A stretch of DNA of 64,000 nt, from positions 1,240,001-1,304,000 of the forward strand of contig OZ251484.1 of the NCBI GenBank assembly GCA_965242665.1. The letters are read 5' to 3'. This document shows, in pieces, positions 8,524 through 16,146 of the stretch; the stretch's first letter is position 1; the number at the start of each line of letters is the position of its first letter. The DNA is from VXLM01 sp965242665 (lineage in GTDB: Bacteria > Chloroflexota > Dehalococcoidia > Lucifugimonadales > VXLM01). Made by a program: the position numbers and the translations under genes. Below the pieces are notes generated by a model. That model did no database searches and was not told the origin of the DNA. It saw only the letters and a list, made by a program, of their open reading frames with translations.

Positions 8524-9492
8524 ATGGCAGTCCTCGTAGTAGGTTCGGTAGGATACGATTCGGTTCGGACGCGTGCGGGCAGTCGGGAAGACGCCCTTGG
8601 CGGGTCCGGGGCCTTCTTTTCCGTTTCGTGCAGCAATTTCGCGCCGGTGAGTCTGGTCGGCGTCGTGGGGGACGATTTTCGGGACAGCGACGTCGAATTG
8701 CTCGAATCTCACGGCGTGGATATTTCCGGACTCGACAGGGCCGAGGGGGAGACGTTTCGCTGGCGGGGAGTATACGACGCGGAGGACATGAATATCCGCA
8801 CGACGTTGGAGACACGGTTGAACGTCTTCGGCAATTTCGCGCCCAGGCTGAGCGAAGCGCACCGTGCCGCGCCGTACCTGTTCCTGGCAAACATCGCGCC
8901 GTCGCTCCAACTCGACGTCTTGCGGCAAATGGACAGACGGCCCCATCTCGTCGCCCTGGACACTATGGACTATTGGATCAAGGGGAGCGGTCAAGAATTA
9001 GTGGATGCGGTCAAGCAGTCGGATGTCGTGTTCATGGATGAGAGAGAGGCGAAGAGCTTCGCTCGCGCGTCCAACGCGACGATGGCCGCGCGAGCTATCC
9101 ATGCCCTGGGGCCCCGCACCGTGGTTGTCAAGCGCGGCGAATACGGAGCATTGCTGTTCCATGACGGGGTAGCGTTCGCCGCGCCGGCCTTGCCTCTCGA
9201 CCGCGTGGTCGACCCTACAGGGGCGGGAGACGCTTTCGCAGGGGGGTTCATGGGATACTTGTCCGCGACGGGGGACTTGCGCGAAGAGGGCTTTCGCCGC
9301 GCAACGGCGACGGGGGCGGTGATGGGAGCGTTCGCTGTCGAAGAGTTTAGCATCGAACGGCTTGCCGCGGTGACCGCACAAGAGATCGCTGACAGGTTTC
9401 GGGAGCTTGCAGCGTTGACATGGCTGCCGCCGTTGGCGAATGATGAGAAGCTGCCCGCGCGGGCAGGTAGAGACGAAGGGAGGAACAAGTGA
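8524..9492 (+). CDS. PfkB-family carbohydrate/nucleoside kinase (possible adenosine kinase)
   Basis: A 322-residue ribokinase-fold kinase. GGSGAFFSVSCS near the N-terminus corresponds to the first PfkB region and DPTGAGDAFAGGFMGYL is the second signature with the catalytic Asp. VVVKRGEYGALLF is the typical strand before it. Its stop codon overlaps the GTG start of S-adenosylhomocysteinase (GTGA, 9489-9492), so the two are translationally coupled. Because that enzyme releases adenosine, adenosine is a reasonable substrate and phosphorylation would pull the reversible reaction forward. That is inference from context: the sequence motifs alone do not distinguish adenosine, ribose or fructose-type substrates. 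Confidence 0.85.
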   Translation: MAVLVVGSVGYDSVRTRAGSREDALGGSGAFFSVSCSNFAPVSLVGVVGDDFRDSDVELLESHGVDISGLDRAEGETFRWRGVYDAEDMNIRTTLETRLNVFGNFAPRLSEAHRAAPYLFLANIAPSLQLDVLRQMDRRPHLVALDTMDYWIKGSGQELVDAVKQSDVVFMDEREAKSFARASNATMAARAIHALGPRTVVVKRGEYGALLFHDGVAFAAPALPLDRVVDPTGAGDAFAGGFMGYLSATGDLREEGFRRATATGAVMGAFAVEEFSIERLAAVTAQEIADRFRELAALTWLPPLANDEKLPARAGRDEGRNK

Positions 9493-10766
9493 CGACACGG
9501 CCGCGGCAGTACATTGGTGACGTTCGGGATATTTCCTTGGCGTCGGTTGGGGTAGAACGGATTCGTTGGGCGGCGCGGGAGATGGGCGTGCTGGGGCAGA
9601 TCCGAGAACGGTTCGCGAGAGAGCGTCCCCTTGACGGCGTCAGAGTCTCGGCATGTTCCCATGTAACCACTGAGACGGCCAACCTGATGCTCACTCTGCA
9701 GGCGGGCGGGGCGGACGCCGTATTGTGCGCGAGCAACCCATTGAGCACGCAGGACGACGTGGCGGCCGCCCTCGTGGCCGAGTACGGAATCCCGGCGTAT
9801 TCGATCAACGGAGAGGACAACGACACGTATTACAAGCACATCCGCGCAGCCATCGCCCATGAACCCCACGTCATGATCGACGACGGGGCGGATCTTGCCA
9901 CCGTCATCCACACGGAACGGGCGGATCTGCTGGGAAGCGTGCTCGGCGCAACGGAGGAGACGACGACGGGCGTCGTCCGGCTGAACAACATGGCGCAGTC
10001 TGGAATGCTCGGATACCCCGCCATAGCAGTCAACGACGCAGAGACCAAACACTTCTTCGACAACCGATATGGGACAGGACAGAGCACATTGGACGGCATC
10101 ATCCGCGCCACGAACATCCTGCTTGCAGGAAAGCGGGTAGTGATTGCCGGGTATGGGTGGTGCGGCAAGGGAGTAGCAATGCGCGCCAAGGGAATGGGCG
10201 CTCATACGATTGTGACCGAAGTCAATCCAATCCGCGCCCTCGAGGCAGTCATGGACGGCCATCAGGTGATGCCAATGGGCGACGCGGCCAAGATTGGAGA
10301 CATCTTCATAACGCTTACGGGCAACATGCACGCCATCGGGAAGAGCCACTTGCAAGCGCTGAAAGACGGCGCGCTCGTTGCCAACAGCGGCCATTTCGAC
10401 GTGGAGGTCGACGTTGCGTCGTTGGAGGAGATGGCTGACGGCAAGCAGCGAGTGCGGGACTTCGTCGACGAGTACCTCTTGGAAGACGGGCGGAAGGTCT
10501 ACTTGCTCGGGGAAGGGCGGCTCATCAACTTGGTCGCAGCCGAGGGGCACCCGTCCGCGGTCATGGACATGAGCTTCGCCAACCAAGCCTTGTGCGTGGA
10601 ACATATTGCGCTTCATGCGAATGACCTCCGAAACGAGGTGCATACGGTGCCGCCGGAGATAGACCGGGAGGTTGGACGGCTCAAGCTGCAGTCGATGGGT
10701 ATTGCAATCGACGCATTGACAGACGACCAGGAGCGCTACCTTTCGAGTTGGGAGCTCGGCACATAG
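9489..10766 (+). CDS. ahcY: S-adenosylhomocysteinase
   Basis: Hydrolyses S-adenosylhomocysteine to adenosine and homocysteine using tightly bound NAD, removing the product inhibitor of methyltransferases. The 425 residues fit the short bacterial/archaeal form. Motifs: CSHVTTETANLMLTL (substrate domain), NNMAQSGML, the NAD-binding loop VIAGYGWCGKGVAMRAKGMGA, ANSGHFDVEVD, and the C-terminal LSSWELGT dimer tail, although the canonical KPxxYRY ending is replaced. The start is GTG at 9489, overlapping the kinase stop and preceded by GGGAGGAA. Together with metK at 12135 it forms the activated-methyl cycle. Confidence 0.95.
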   Translation: MTTRPRQYIGDVRDISLASVGVERIRWAAREMGVLGQIRERFARERPLDGVRVSACSHVTTETANLMLTLQAGGADAVLCASNPLSTQDDVAAALVAEYGIPAYSINGEDNDTYYKHIRAAIAHEPHVMIDDGADLATVIHTERADLLGSVLGATEETTTGVVRLNNMAQSGMLGYPAIAVNDAETKHFFDNRYGTGQSTLDGIIRATNILLAGKRVVIAGYGWCGKGVAMRAKGMGAHTIVTEVNPIRALEAVMDGHQVMPMGDAAKIGDIFITLTGNMHAIGKSHLQALKDGALVANSGHFDVEVDVASLEEMADGKQRVRDFVDEYLLEDGRKVYLLGEGRLINLVAAEGHPSAVMDMSFANQALCVEHIALHANDLRNEVHTVPPEIDREVGRLKLQSMGIAIDALTDDQERYLSSWELGT

Positions 10767-10799
10767 AATAGTGAGATCGTCCGAGGAAGGGGTTGCCGG

Positions 10800-12107
10800 A
10801 TGGAATTGACGGTCGGAATCATCGCAGGGCTCATCATGGGTCTCATCGCTGGCGGCGTGGCTTGCTGGCTGGTGCGGGGCGAGCGGGCCAAGAGTGGTCT
10901 CGCGTCGCAGCAGGCGGAGCACCGCGAGGAGATGGCGTCGCAACAGGCGGAGCACCGCGAGGAGATGGCGTCCCAGCAAGCCACGTACCGCGAGGAGATA
11001 GCGGGACTGCGGGGCAAGTTGGAACGGATCGAGGACGCGCAGACGATGCTCGACGCGGCCAAGGAGCAGATGAACGAAGCTTTCCAAGCCACAGCGAGCA
11101 AGGCGCTGCAGCGAAACAACGAATCGTTTCTCACATTGGCCGACGAGAATTTCGGCAAGACGTTGGAGACGGCCAAGGGCGAATTCTCCCGCCGGCACCA
11201 GCAGTTCCAAGAGTTGGTGAAGCCGCTGTCCGAGAGCTATGGGAAGCTCAACCCGCAGATAGAGTCTCTGACGTCGCAGGTGCGGTCGGTTAGCGCGGAG
11301 ACGGCGAAGCTATCCGGGGCGTTGACGGACAACCGTCAGGTGGGCAACTGGGGAGAGGTGCAGCTGCGCCGGGTTGTGGAGGTTGCCGGTATGCTTGGAT
11401 ACTGCGACTTTGCGGAGCAGCCGACTGTGGAAGGGTCAAGCAGCCGTCCCGACATGGTGATCAACCTGCCAAACAACCGCGCAGTGGTGGTCGACGCCAA
11501 GGCATCGACGGCTGCATTTCTCGCCTCTCAGGAGGCGGCTGACGAAACGGCGGCGAGCGAGGCGCTGACGAAGCACGCCAACGCGCTGAAGGGGCAAGTC
11601 GACGCCCTCTCGAAGAAGAACTACGGGGCCGATGTAAGGGGGGCCCTCGAATTCGTAGTGATGTTCGTGCCCGGCGATCAGTTCCTATCGGCAGCTCTCC
11701 AAGCCAACCCTGGACTGATCGAGTACGGAATGCAAAACCGGGTAGCCATAGCAACGCCGGCATCACTGATCGCCCTCCTGTGGACGGTCTACAATGGCTG
11801 GCAACAAGACCGCATAGCGCAGAACGCGCGGGAAATCCAGAAAGTCGGGCAGGAGATGCACAAGCGGTTGCTCACGTTCGTCACACACTACGAAAACGTT
11901 GGCAAGGGATTGAACAGAACCATCAGTGCCTACAACCAGTCTGTAGGTTCATTTGATCAGAAGGTCGCCCCTCAGGGGAGGCGTTTTGCGGAGTTGGTGC
12001 TCGACGATGAGGATGCCTTTCCCCAGGTGAACGAGGTCGAGGGTTCGCCGCGCACATCCAAATACGCAGGGACGCGGCAGCTTCAGTCCGACGACGAAGC
12101 GGCATAG
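10800..12107 (+). CDS. rmuC: RmuC-family DNA recombination protein
   Basis: RmuC proteins are membrane-anchored, nuclease-fold proteins that limit DNA inversions at short repeats. The 435 residues show one N-terminal transmembrane helix (VGIIAGLIMGLIAGGVACWL), then a coiled coil containing three near-identical 11-12 residue repeats (SQQAEHREEMA), and then the RmuC domain with NWGEVQLRRVVEVAGML, RPDMVINLPN, VVDAKAS, VMFVPGDQFLSAAL and LLWTVYNGWQQ. Start ATG at 10800 follows GAGGAAGGGG. It sits between ahcY and metK without obvious functional connection; such clusters often just share a promoter. Confidence 0.92.
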   Translation: MELTVGIIAGLIMGLIAGGVACWLVRGERAKSGLASQQAEHREEMASQQAEHREEMASQQATYREEIAGLRGKLERIEDAQTMLDAAKEQMNEAFQATASKALQRNNESFLTLADENFGKTLETAKGEFSRRHQQFQELVKPLSESYGKLNPQIESLTSQVRSVSAETAKLSGALTDNRQVGNWGEVQLRRVVEVAGMLGYCDFAEQPTVEGSSSRPDMVINLPNNRAVVVDAKASTAAFLASQEAADETAASEALTKHANALKGQVDALSKKNYGADVRGALEFVVMFVPGDQFLSAALQANPGLIEYGMQNRVAIATPASLIALLWTVYNGWQQDRIAQNAREIQKVGQEMHKRLLTFVTHYENVGKGLNRTISAYNQSVGSFDQKVAPQGRRFAELVLDDEDAFPQVNEVEGSPRTSKYAGTRQLQSDDEAA

Positions 12108-12134
12108 AGGAACAACGGAGGGTCGGTAGAGGCC

Positions 12135-13352
12135 ATGTCATTCAGCTTCATGAACTCGCCATCGTATCTATTCACGTCCGAGTCTGTTACGGAAGGGCAT
12201 CCGGACAAGCTGTGCGACCAGATTTCGGATGCCGTATTGGACGCATATCTTGCGGTAGACCCCAGAGCGCGAGTGGCATGCGAGGCCGCCGTGACGACAG
12301 GCGTAGTCGTGGTCATGGGCGAGGTCTCGTCATCCAACAAGGGCGTGGACGTGCGTGGGGCGGTTCGAGAAGCCATTCGGGACGCGGGATACACAGACCC
12401 AGAGTATGGGTTCGACTACCGGTCGTGCGGAGTGATGGTTTCGTTGGGCAAGCAGTCGGATGATATTGCTTTGGGCGTGGACACGGCGGTGGAGGCGCGG
12501 GGACGATCGAATATGGAGGATGAAGAGGTCGAGAGTATGGGCGCGGGCGATCAAGGCATGATGATCGGGTACGCCACAAATGAGACGGAAGAGCTGATGC
12601 CGCTGCCCATCACACTGGCGCACAAACTCACTCGCAAGATGGCGGAGATGCGGCGGGAAGGACTGTTGCCCTATCTCCGACCGGACGGCAAGGCGCAGGT
12701 AACGGTCGAGTACGAGCTCGGCTCGCCCAAACGAGTGACCACTGTGGTCATGAGCAGCCAGCACGCCCCGGACGTCGATCACTCGACCATCACCGATGAC
12801 CTCAAACAGCATGTCGCGCACGAGGTCATCCCGCCTTCCCTGCGCGACGAGGGAACCCGCTATTACGTCAACCCGACTGGACGTTTCGTTACGGGGGGGC
12901 CCGTTGGGGACGCGGGGTTGACTGGACGAAAGATCATCGTGGACACCTACGGCGGGTTCGCCCGGCATGGAGGGGGGGCCTTCTCAGGCAAGGATCCGAC
13001 GAAAGTCGATCGTTCTGCGGCCTATGCCGCGCGATGGGTCGCCAAGAATCTGGTTGCCGCCGGCCTTTCCGACCGGTTGGAAATCCAGCTTGCATACGCG
13101 ATAGGGATGGCAAGGCCGATGTCGATTTCGGTCGAAACGTTTGGATCCGGACACGTGGAAGACTCCAAGATCGTCCAGACGGTGGAGAAGCACTTCGACT
13201 TGCGTCCGGGCGCGATCATCCGCGATCTCCTTCTGCGCCGCCCGATCTACAAGCAGACGGCGGCGTACGGCCATTTCGGTCGAAACGAACTCGATCTGCC
13301 ATGGGAGCGAACGAACAAGGCCGAGGCGATTAGAGCCGACGTGTTCGGTTGA
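12135..13352 (+). CDS. metK: S-adenosylmethionine synthetase
   Basis: Makes S-adenosylmethionine from ATP and methionine in the cytoplasm. The 405-residue length is typical. Motifs: TSESVTEGHPDKLCDQISDA at residues 14-33 (ATP-binding His and Asp), GAGDQGMMIGYA (signature 1), GGAFSGKDPTKVDRS (signature 2, here GGGAFSGKD), and RPIYKQTAAYGHFGR at the C-terminus. ATG 12135 has a GAGG upstream; an in-frame ATG at 12150 is an alternative start that still keeps the family N-terminus. It supplies the substrate cycle completed by ahcY and mtnP in the same cluster. Confidence 0.96.
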   Translation: MSFSFMNSPSYLFTSESVTEGHPDKLCDQISDAVLDAYLAVDPRARVACEAAVTTGVVVVMGEVSSSNKGVDVRGAVREAIRDAGYTDPEYGFDYRSCGVMVSLGKQSDDIALGVDTAVEARGRSNMEDEEVESMGAGDQGMMIGYATNETEELMPLPITLAHKLTRKMAEMRREGLLPYLRPDGKAQVTVEYELGSPKRVTTVVMSSQHAPDVDHSTITDDLKQHVAHEVIPPSLRDEGTRYYVNPTGRFVTGGPVGDAGLTGRKIIVDTYGGFARHGGGAFSGKDPTKVDRSAAYAARWVAKNLVAAGLSDRLEIQLAYAIGMARPMSISVETFGSGHVEDSKIVQTVEKHFDLRPGAIIRDLLLRRPIYKQTAAYGHFGRNELDLPWERTNKAEAIRADVFG

Positions 13353-13421
13353 GTGTGAAATTCCATGAACGGCCTGTCGAGAGGGCGGATGCCGTTCTCT
13401 GCTAGGGGGGACAATTCAAGG

Positions 13422-14585
13422 ATGGTTGTCAAATCACTGCGCGCAGAGGAGGATCTGCTGCGCCGGGGAGCCGTGTACGACCGGATCGGCGTTCGGCCGA
13501 TCATTAACGCCATTGGCACACAGACGACGCTTGGCGGCTCTATGATGGAGCCTGAGACTGCGGAGGCGATGGCGGAGGCCAGCCGCGCGATGGTCGTCAT
13601 CGAAGAGCTGAACGAGGCGGCCGGACAAATCATCGCCGAACACACGGGGGCCGAGGCAGGTATGGTCACGAGCGGAGCGGCGGCAGGACTGGTATTGCAG
13701 GCCGCAGCCGTCATCGCGCGGGACGACCCGGAAAAGATCGCCTTCCTGCCCAGTTCCAACGGGTCACGGAACCAGATCCTCGTAAAGAGGATGCACTACA
13801 ACGCCTTCACGCAGGCGTGGCGTCAGGGAGGAGCGGAGCTGGTGTGGGTTGGCGACGAGGATCGGTGCCTCGATTGGGAAATGGAGTCCGAGATCAGCGG
13901 CGAGACCGCAGCGATTGGGTTCATCGCGTCCCGATGGCATCCGGACTCGTTCGAGGGGCTTTCGAAGGCGGCAGAGATCGCTCACAGCCACGGTCTGCCG
14001 CTCTTGGTGGACGCGGCCGCGATGCTTCCTCCGGCGGAGAACCTTCGCCGGTTCATCGAGCTCGGGGCGGATATGGTATCCTACAGCGGCGGCAAGGCGA
14101 TCAAGGGGCCGCAGGCCACGGGGATTCTGTGCGGACGTGCGGACCTGATTCGTGCGGCGGCGGCGAACGCCAGCCCGCACCACGCGGTGGGCCGCCCCAT
14201 GAAGGTAGCCAGAGAAGAGGTCGTTGGACTCATCACCGCGCTCGATCTATACGTCCGGCGCGACCACGAGGCAGACATGCTGCGATGGTCGAGCGATTGT
14301 CAAGCCATCGTGGACGCGGTCGAGGGGATACCCGGAGTCTCCGCCACCGTTGAGCAAGACGACTGGCTGCGCCCGGTGCCGGAGGTTTCGGTCGTCTTCA
14401 CGGAAGAGTGGCGTGGACGATCGGCCTCTCAGGTCGCCGCCGCGCTCGCAAACGGCGACCCTCCTATCATGATAGAGGCCAGTCGACGCGAGGGAGAGGA
14501 TATCTTCGTCAATCCCCACGGGCTGATACGCGGGGAGGCGGAGTTGGTCGCAGAGCGGTTGCGAAGCGCGATGACGGCTCGGTAA
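13422..14585 (+). CDS. SelA/DgaE-like PLP-dependent aminotransferase-fold enzyme
   Basis: A fold-type I PLP enzyme of the L-seryl-tRNA(Sec) selenium transferase / D-glucosaminate-6-phosphate ammonia-lyase superfamily. Visible features are RPIINAIGTQTTLGGSMM near the N-terminus, GAAAGLVLQAAAV, LLVDAAAMLPP (PLP-ring Asp) and YSGGKAIKGPQATGIL with the Schiff-base Lys. The start at 13422 is preferred (GGGGGGA about 10 bp upstream; family homology begins soon after); an ATG at 13365 would add 19 residues. True SelA is longer and usually sits with selB, which is absent, so a sugar-acid or amino-acid lyase is more likely than selenocysteine synthesis. Substrate unknown. Confidence 0.82.
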   Translation: MVVKSLRAEEDLLRRGAVYDRIGVRPIINAIGTQTTLGGSMMEPETAEAMAEASRAMVVIEELNEAAGQIIAEHTGAEAGMVTSGAAAGLVLQAAAVIARDDPEKIAFLPSSNGSRNQILVKRMHYNAFTQAWRQGGAELVWVGDEDRCLDWEMESEISGETAAIGFIASRWHPDSFEGLSKAAEIAHSHGLPLLVDAAAMLPPAENLRRFIELGADMVSYSGGKAIKGPQATGILCGRADLIRAAAANASPHHAVGRPMKVAREEVVGLITALDLYVRRDHEADMLRWSSDCQAIVDAVEGIPGVSATVEQDDWLRPVPEVSVVFTEEWRGRSASQVAAALANGDPPIMIEASRREGEDIFVNPHGLIRGEAELVAERLRSAMTAR

Positions 14586-14680
14586 GGCCGTCTTGCTTCC
14601 TCGTTGGCCGTCATGGCCAGCCGCGGAGCAGGGCGCAGCTAGGTTCACCGGCGAGTTCGGCAGCTGAGGTTTCACAATAC

Positions 14681-16099
14681 ATGCCAATCAAGTTTGGAAC
14701 GGATGGGTGGAGGGGCGTGGTCGCGGACGATTTCACGTTCGCGAACGTCCGCATCTGCACTCAGGGCGCTGCGGAGATGCTGCGGGCAAAGGGTGACGGA
14801 CGAGATGTCATGCTTGGATACGATACGCGGTTCGCGTCGAAGGAGTTCGCGGACGCGGCGGCCGAGGTGTTCGCCGGCAACGGATTCCGGACGATCCTGG
14901 CCGACCGGCCTGCGCCGACGCCTGCCATTGGCTACAACTTGGTCGCGCGGGGGGCGGGGAGCGGCGTCGTCATTACGGCGAGCCACAATCCGCCAGAGTG
15001 GAACGGGTACAAGTTCAAACCCGATTACGGCGGCAGCGCTTCACAGGACGTCGTGGACGAACTGGAGCGGCACATCGCAAGAGTGGAGGAATTTCCGTCG
15101 GTCAAGACAAGGCCCCTCGCCGAATGCCTAGAGGATGGCAGCGTCGAGCGGTTCGATCCAGAGCCTGCGTACATGGAGAACCTCGACAGGCTGGTGGATC
15201 TCGGCGGCATTCGCCGCGCCGGGCTGAGAGTCGTGGTCGACTCGATGCACGGCTCCGGGGCTCGATACCTGGCGAAGCTGGTCGGAGGAGGGAGTACAGG
15301 TCTTCTGGAACTCCGCCATCAGCGCAATCCTGCGTTTCCGTGCATGGTCCAACCAGAACCGATCGAGCAAAATCTTGGTGGGCTCATGTCCGAGGTGGGG
15401 GCGTCGAATGCAGACGTTGGTCTTGCGACCGACGGGGACGCCGACCGACTGGGAGTCGTGGACGAGTCCGGTCGGTTCGTGACGACGCTCGACACGTTCG
15501 CGCTGCTCTGCTACTACCAGTTGGAGGCGCTGGGCCGCCGCGGGCCTCTCGTGCGGTCGATCACCATGACGAGCATGGTCGACAAGCTGGGTGCGGCATA
15601 CGGGGTGCCGGTATTCGATACGCCGGTAGGCTTCAAGCACCTTGGACCGCTCATGACGCAGGAGGACGCGCTGGCAGCAGGGGAGGAGAGCGGAGGGTAC
15701 GCCTTTCGCGGGAGCATTCCCGAACGCGACGGCATCTTGAGCGGGTTGATGGTGTTGGATCTATTGGTCAGATCGGGTAAGACGGTGTCGGAGTTGCTGT
15801 CCACTTTGAGGGGTATGGTTGGGCCGCACTACTACGAGCGGAACGACCTTCCCTTCGATACGGCGGAACGGCACGCCGTCGAGCAGCGATTACGAAAGGC
15901 GGAGCCGCAGCGTCTCGGTGGTCGACGAGTCGAGCGGATCGACACCCGCGACGGCTATCGGTTCGTACTCAAGGGCGGGTACTGGGCGTTGGTGCGATTT
16001 TCTGGCACCGAACCGCTGCTCCGCGTCTATGCGGAGGGGGACTCGCTCGAGGCCGCGCGGGAGCTCTTGTCCGATAGTCGGCGTCTGGCGGGCGTATAG
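14681..16099 (+). CDS. Phosphoglucomutase/phosphomannomutase family protein
   Basis: An alpha-D-phosphohexomutase of 472 residues. The ATG at 14681 (after GAGGT) starts MPIKFGTDGWRG, the canonical N-terminus, so upstream in-frame codons are not used. Four motifs are intact: TASHNPPEWNGYK with the phosphoserine at about residue 101, TDGDADRLGVVDE (metal loop), GEESGGYAFRGSIPERDG (sugar specificity loop) and RFSGTEPLLRVY (phosphate-binding). It interconverts hexose-1- and -6-phosphates to provide nucleotide-sugar precursors, which fits the polysaccharide locus further right. The exact sugar (glucose, mannose or glucosamine) cannot be told. Confidence 0.92.
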   Translation: MPIKFGTDGWRGVVADDFTFANVRICTQGAAEMLRAKGDGRDVMLGYDTRFASKEFADAAAEVFAGNGFRTILADRPAPTPAIGYNLVARGAGSGVVITASHNPPEWNGYKFKPDYGGSASQDVVDELERHIARVEEFPSVKTRPLAECLEDGSVERFDPEPAYMENLDRLVDLGGIRRAGLRVVVDSMHGSGARYLAKLVGGGSTGLLELRHQRNPAFPCMVQPEPIEQNLGGLMSEVGASNADVGLATDGDADRLGVVDESGRFVTTLDTFALLCYYQLEALGRRGPLVRSITMTSMVDKLGAAYGVPVFDTPVGFKHLGPLMTQEDALAAGEESGGYAFRGSIPERDGILSGLMVLDLLVRSGKTVSELLSTLRGMVGPHYYERNDLPFDTAERHAVEQRLRKAEPQRLGGRRVERIDTRDGYRFVLKGGYWALVRFSGTEPLLRVYAEGDSLEAARELLSDSRRLAGV

Positions 16100-16111
16100 A
16101 CTAGGGCACAA

Positions 16112-16140
16112 TTCACGGAGGGCGGCCGGTTCGCTAGAAT
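16112..16140 (+). promoter_or_regulatory. Promoter giving a likely leaderless mRNA for the DUF2298 gene
   Basis: TTCACG (16112-16117), a 17-bp spacer and TAGAAT (16135-16140). The ATG at 16147 lies seven bases past the -10, exactly where transcription should begin, and there is no ribosome site immediately upstream of it. Confidence 0.45.
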
Positions 16141-16146
16141 AGTCAC

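Noticed and set aside
8333..8539. Small plus-strand frame overlapping the rhodanese 3' end
   Set aside because: Basic low-complexity sequence, no ribosome site, overlaps two real genes.
8991..11210. A 739-codon minus-strand open frame across PfkB, ahcY and rmuC
   Set aside because: It spans three well-identified plus-strand genes and has no recognisable domain.
13422..14585. Calling the PLP enzyme selenocysteine synthase (SelA)
   Set aside because: Shorter than SelA and no selB, selD or tRNA(Sec) nearby.
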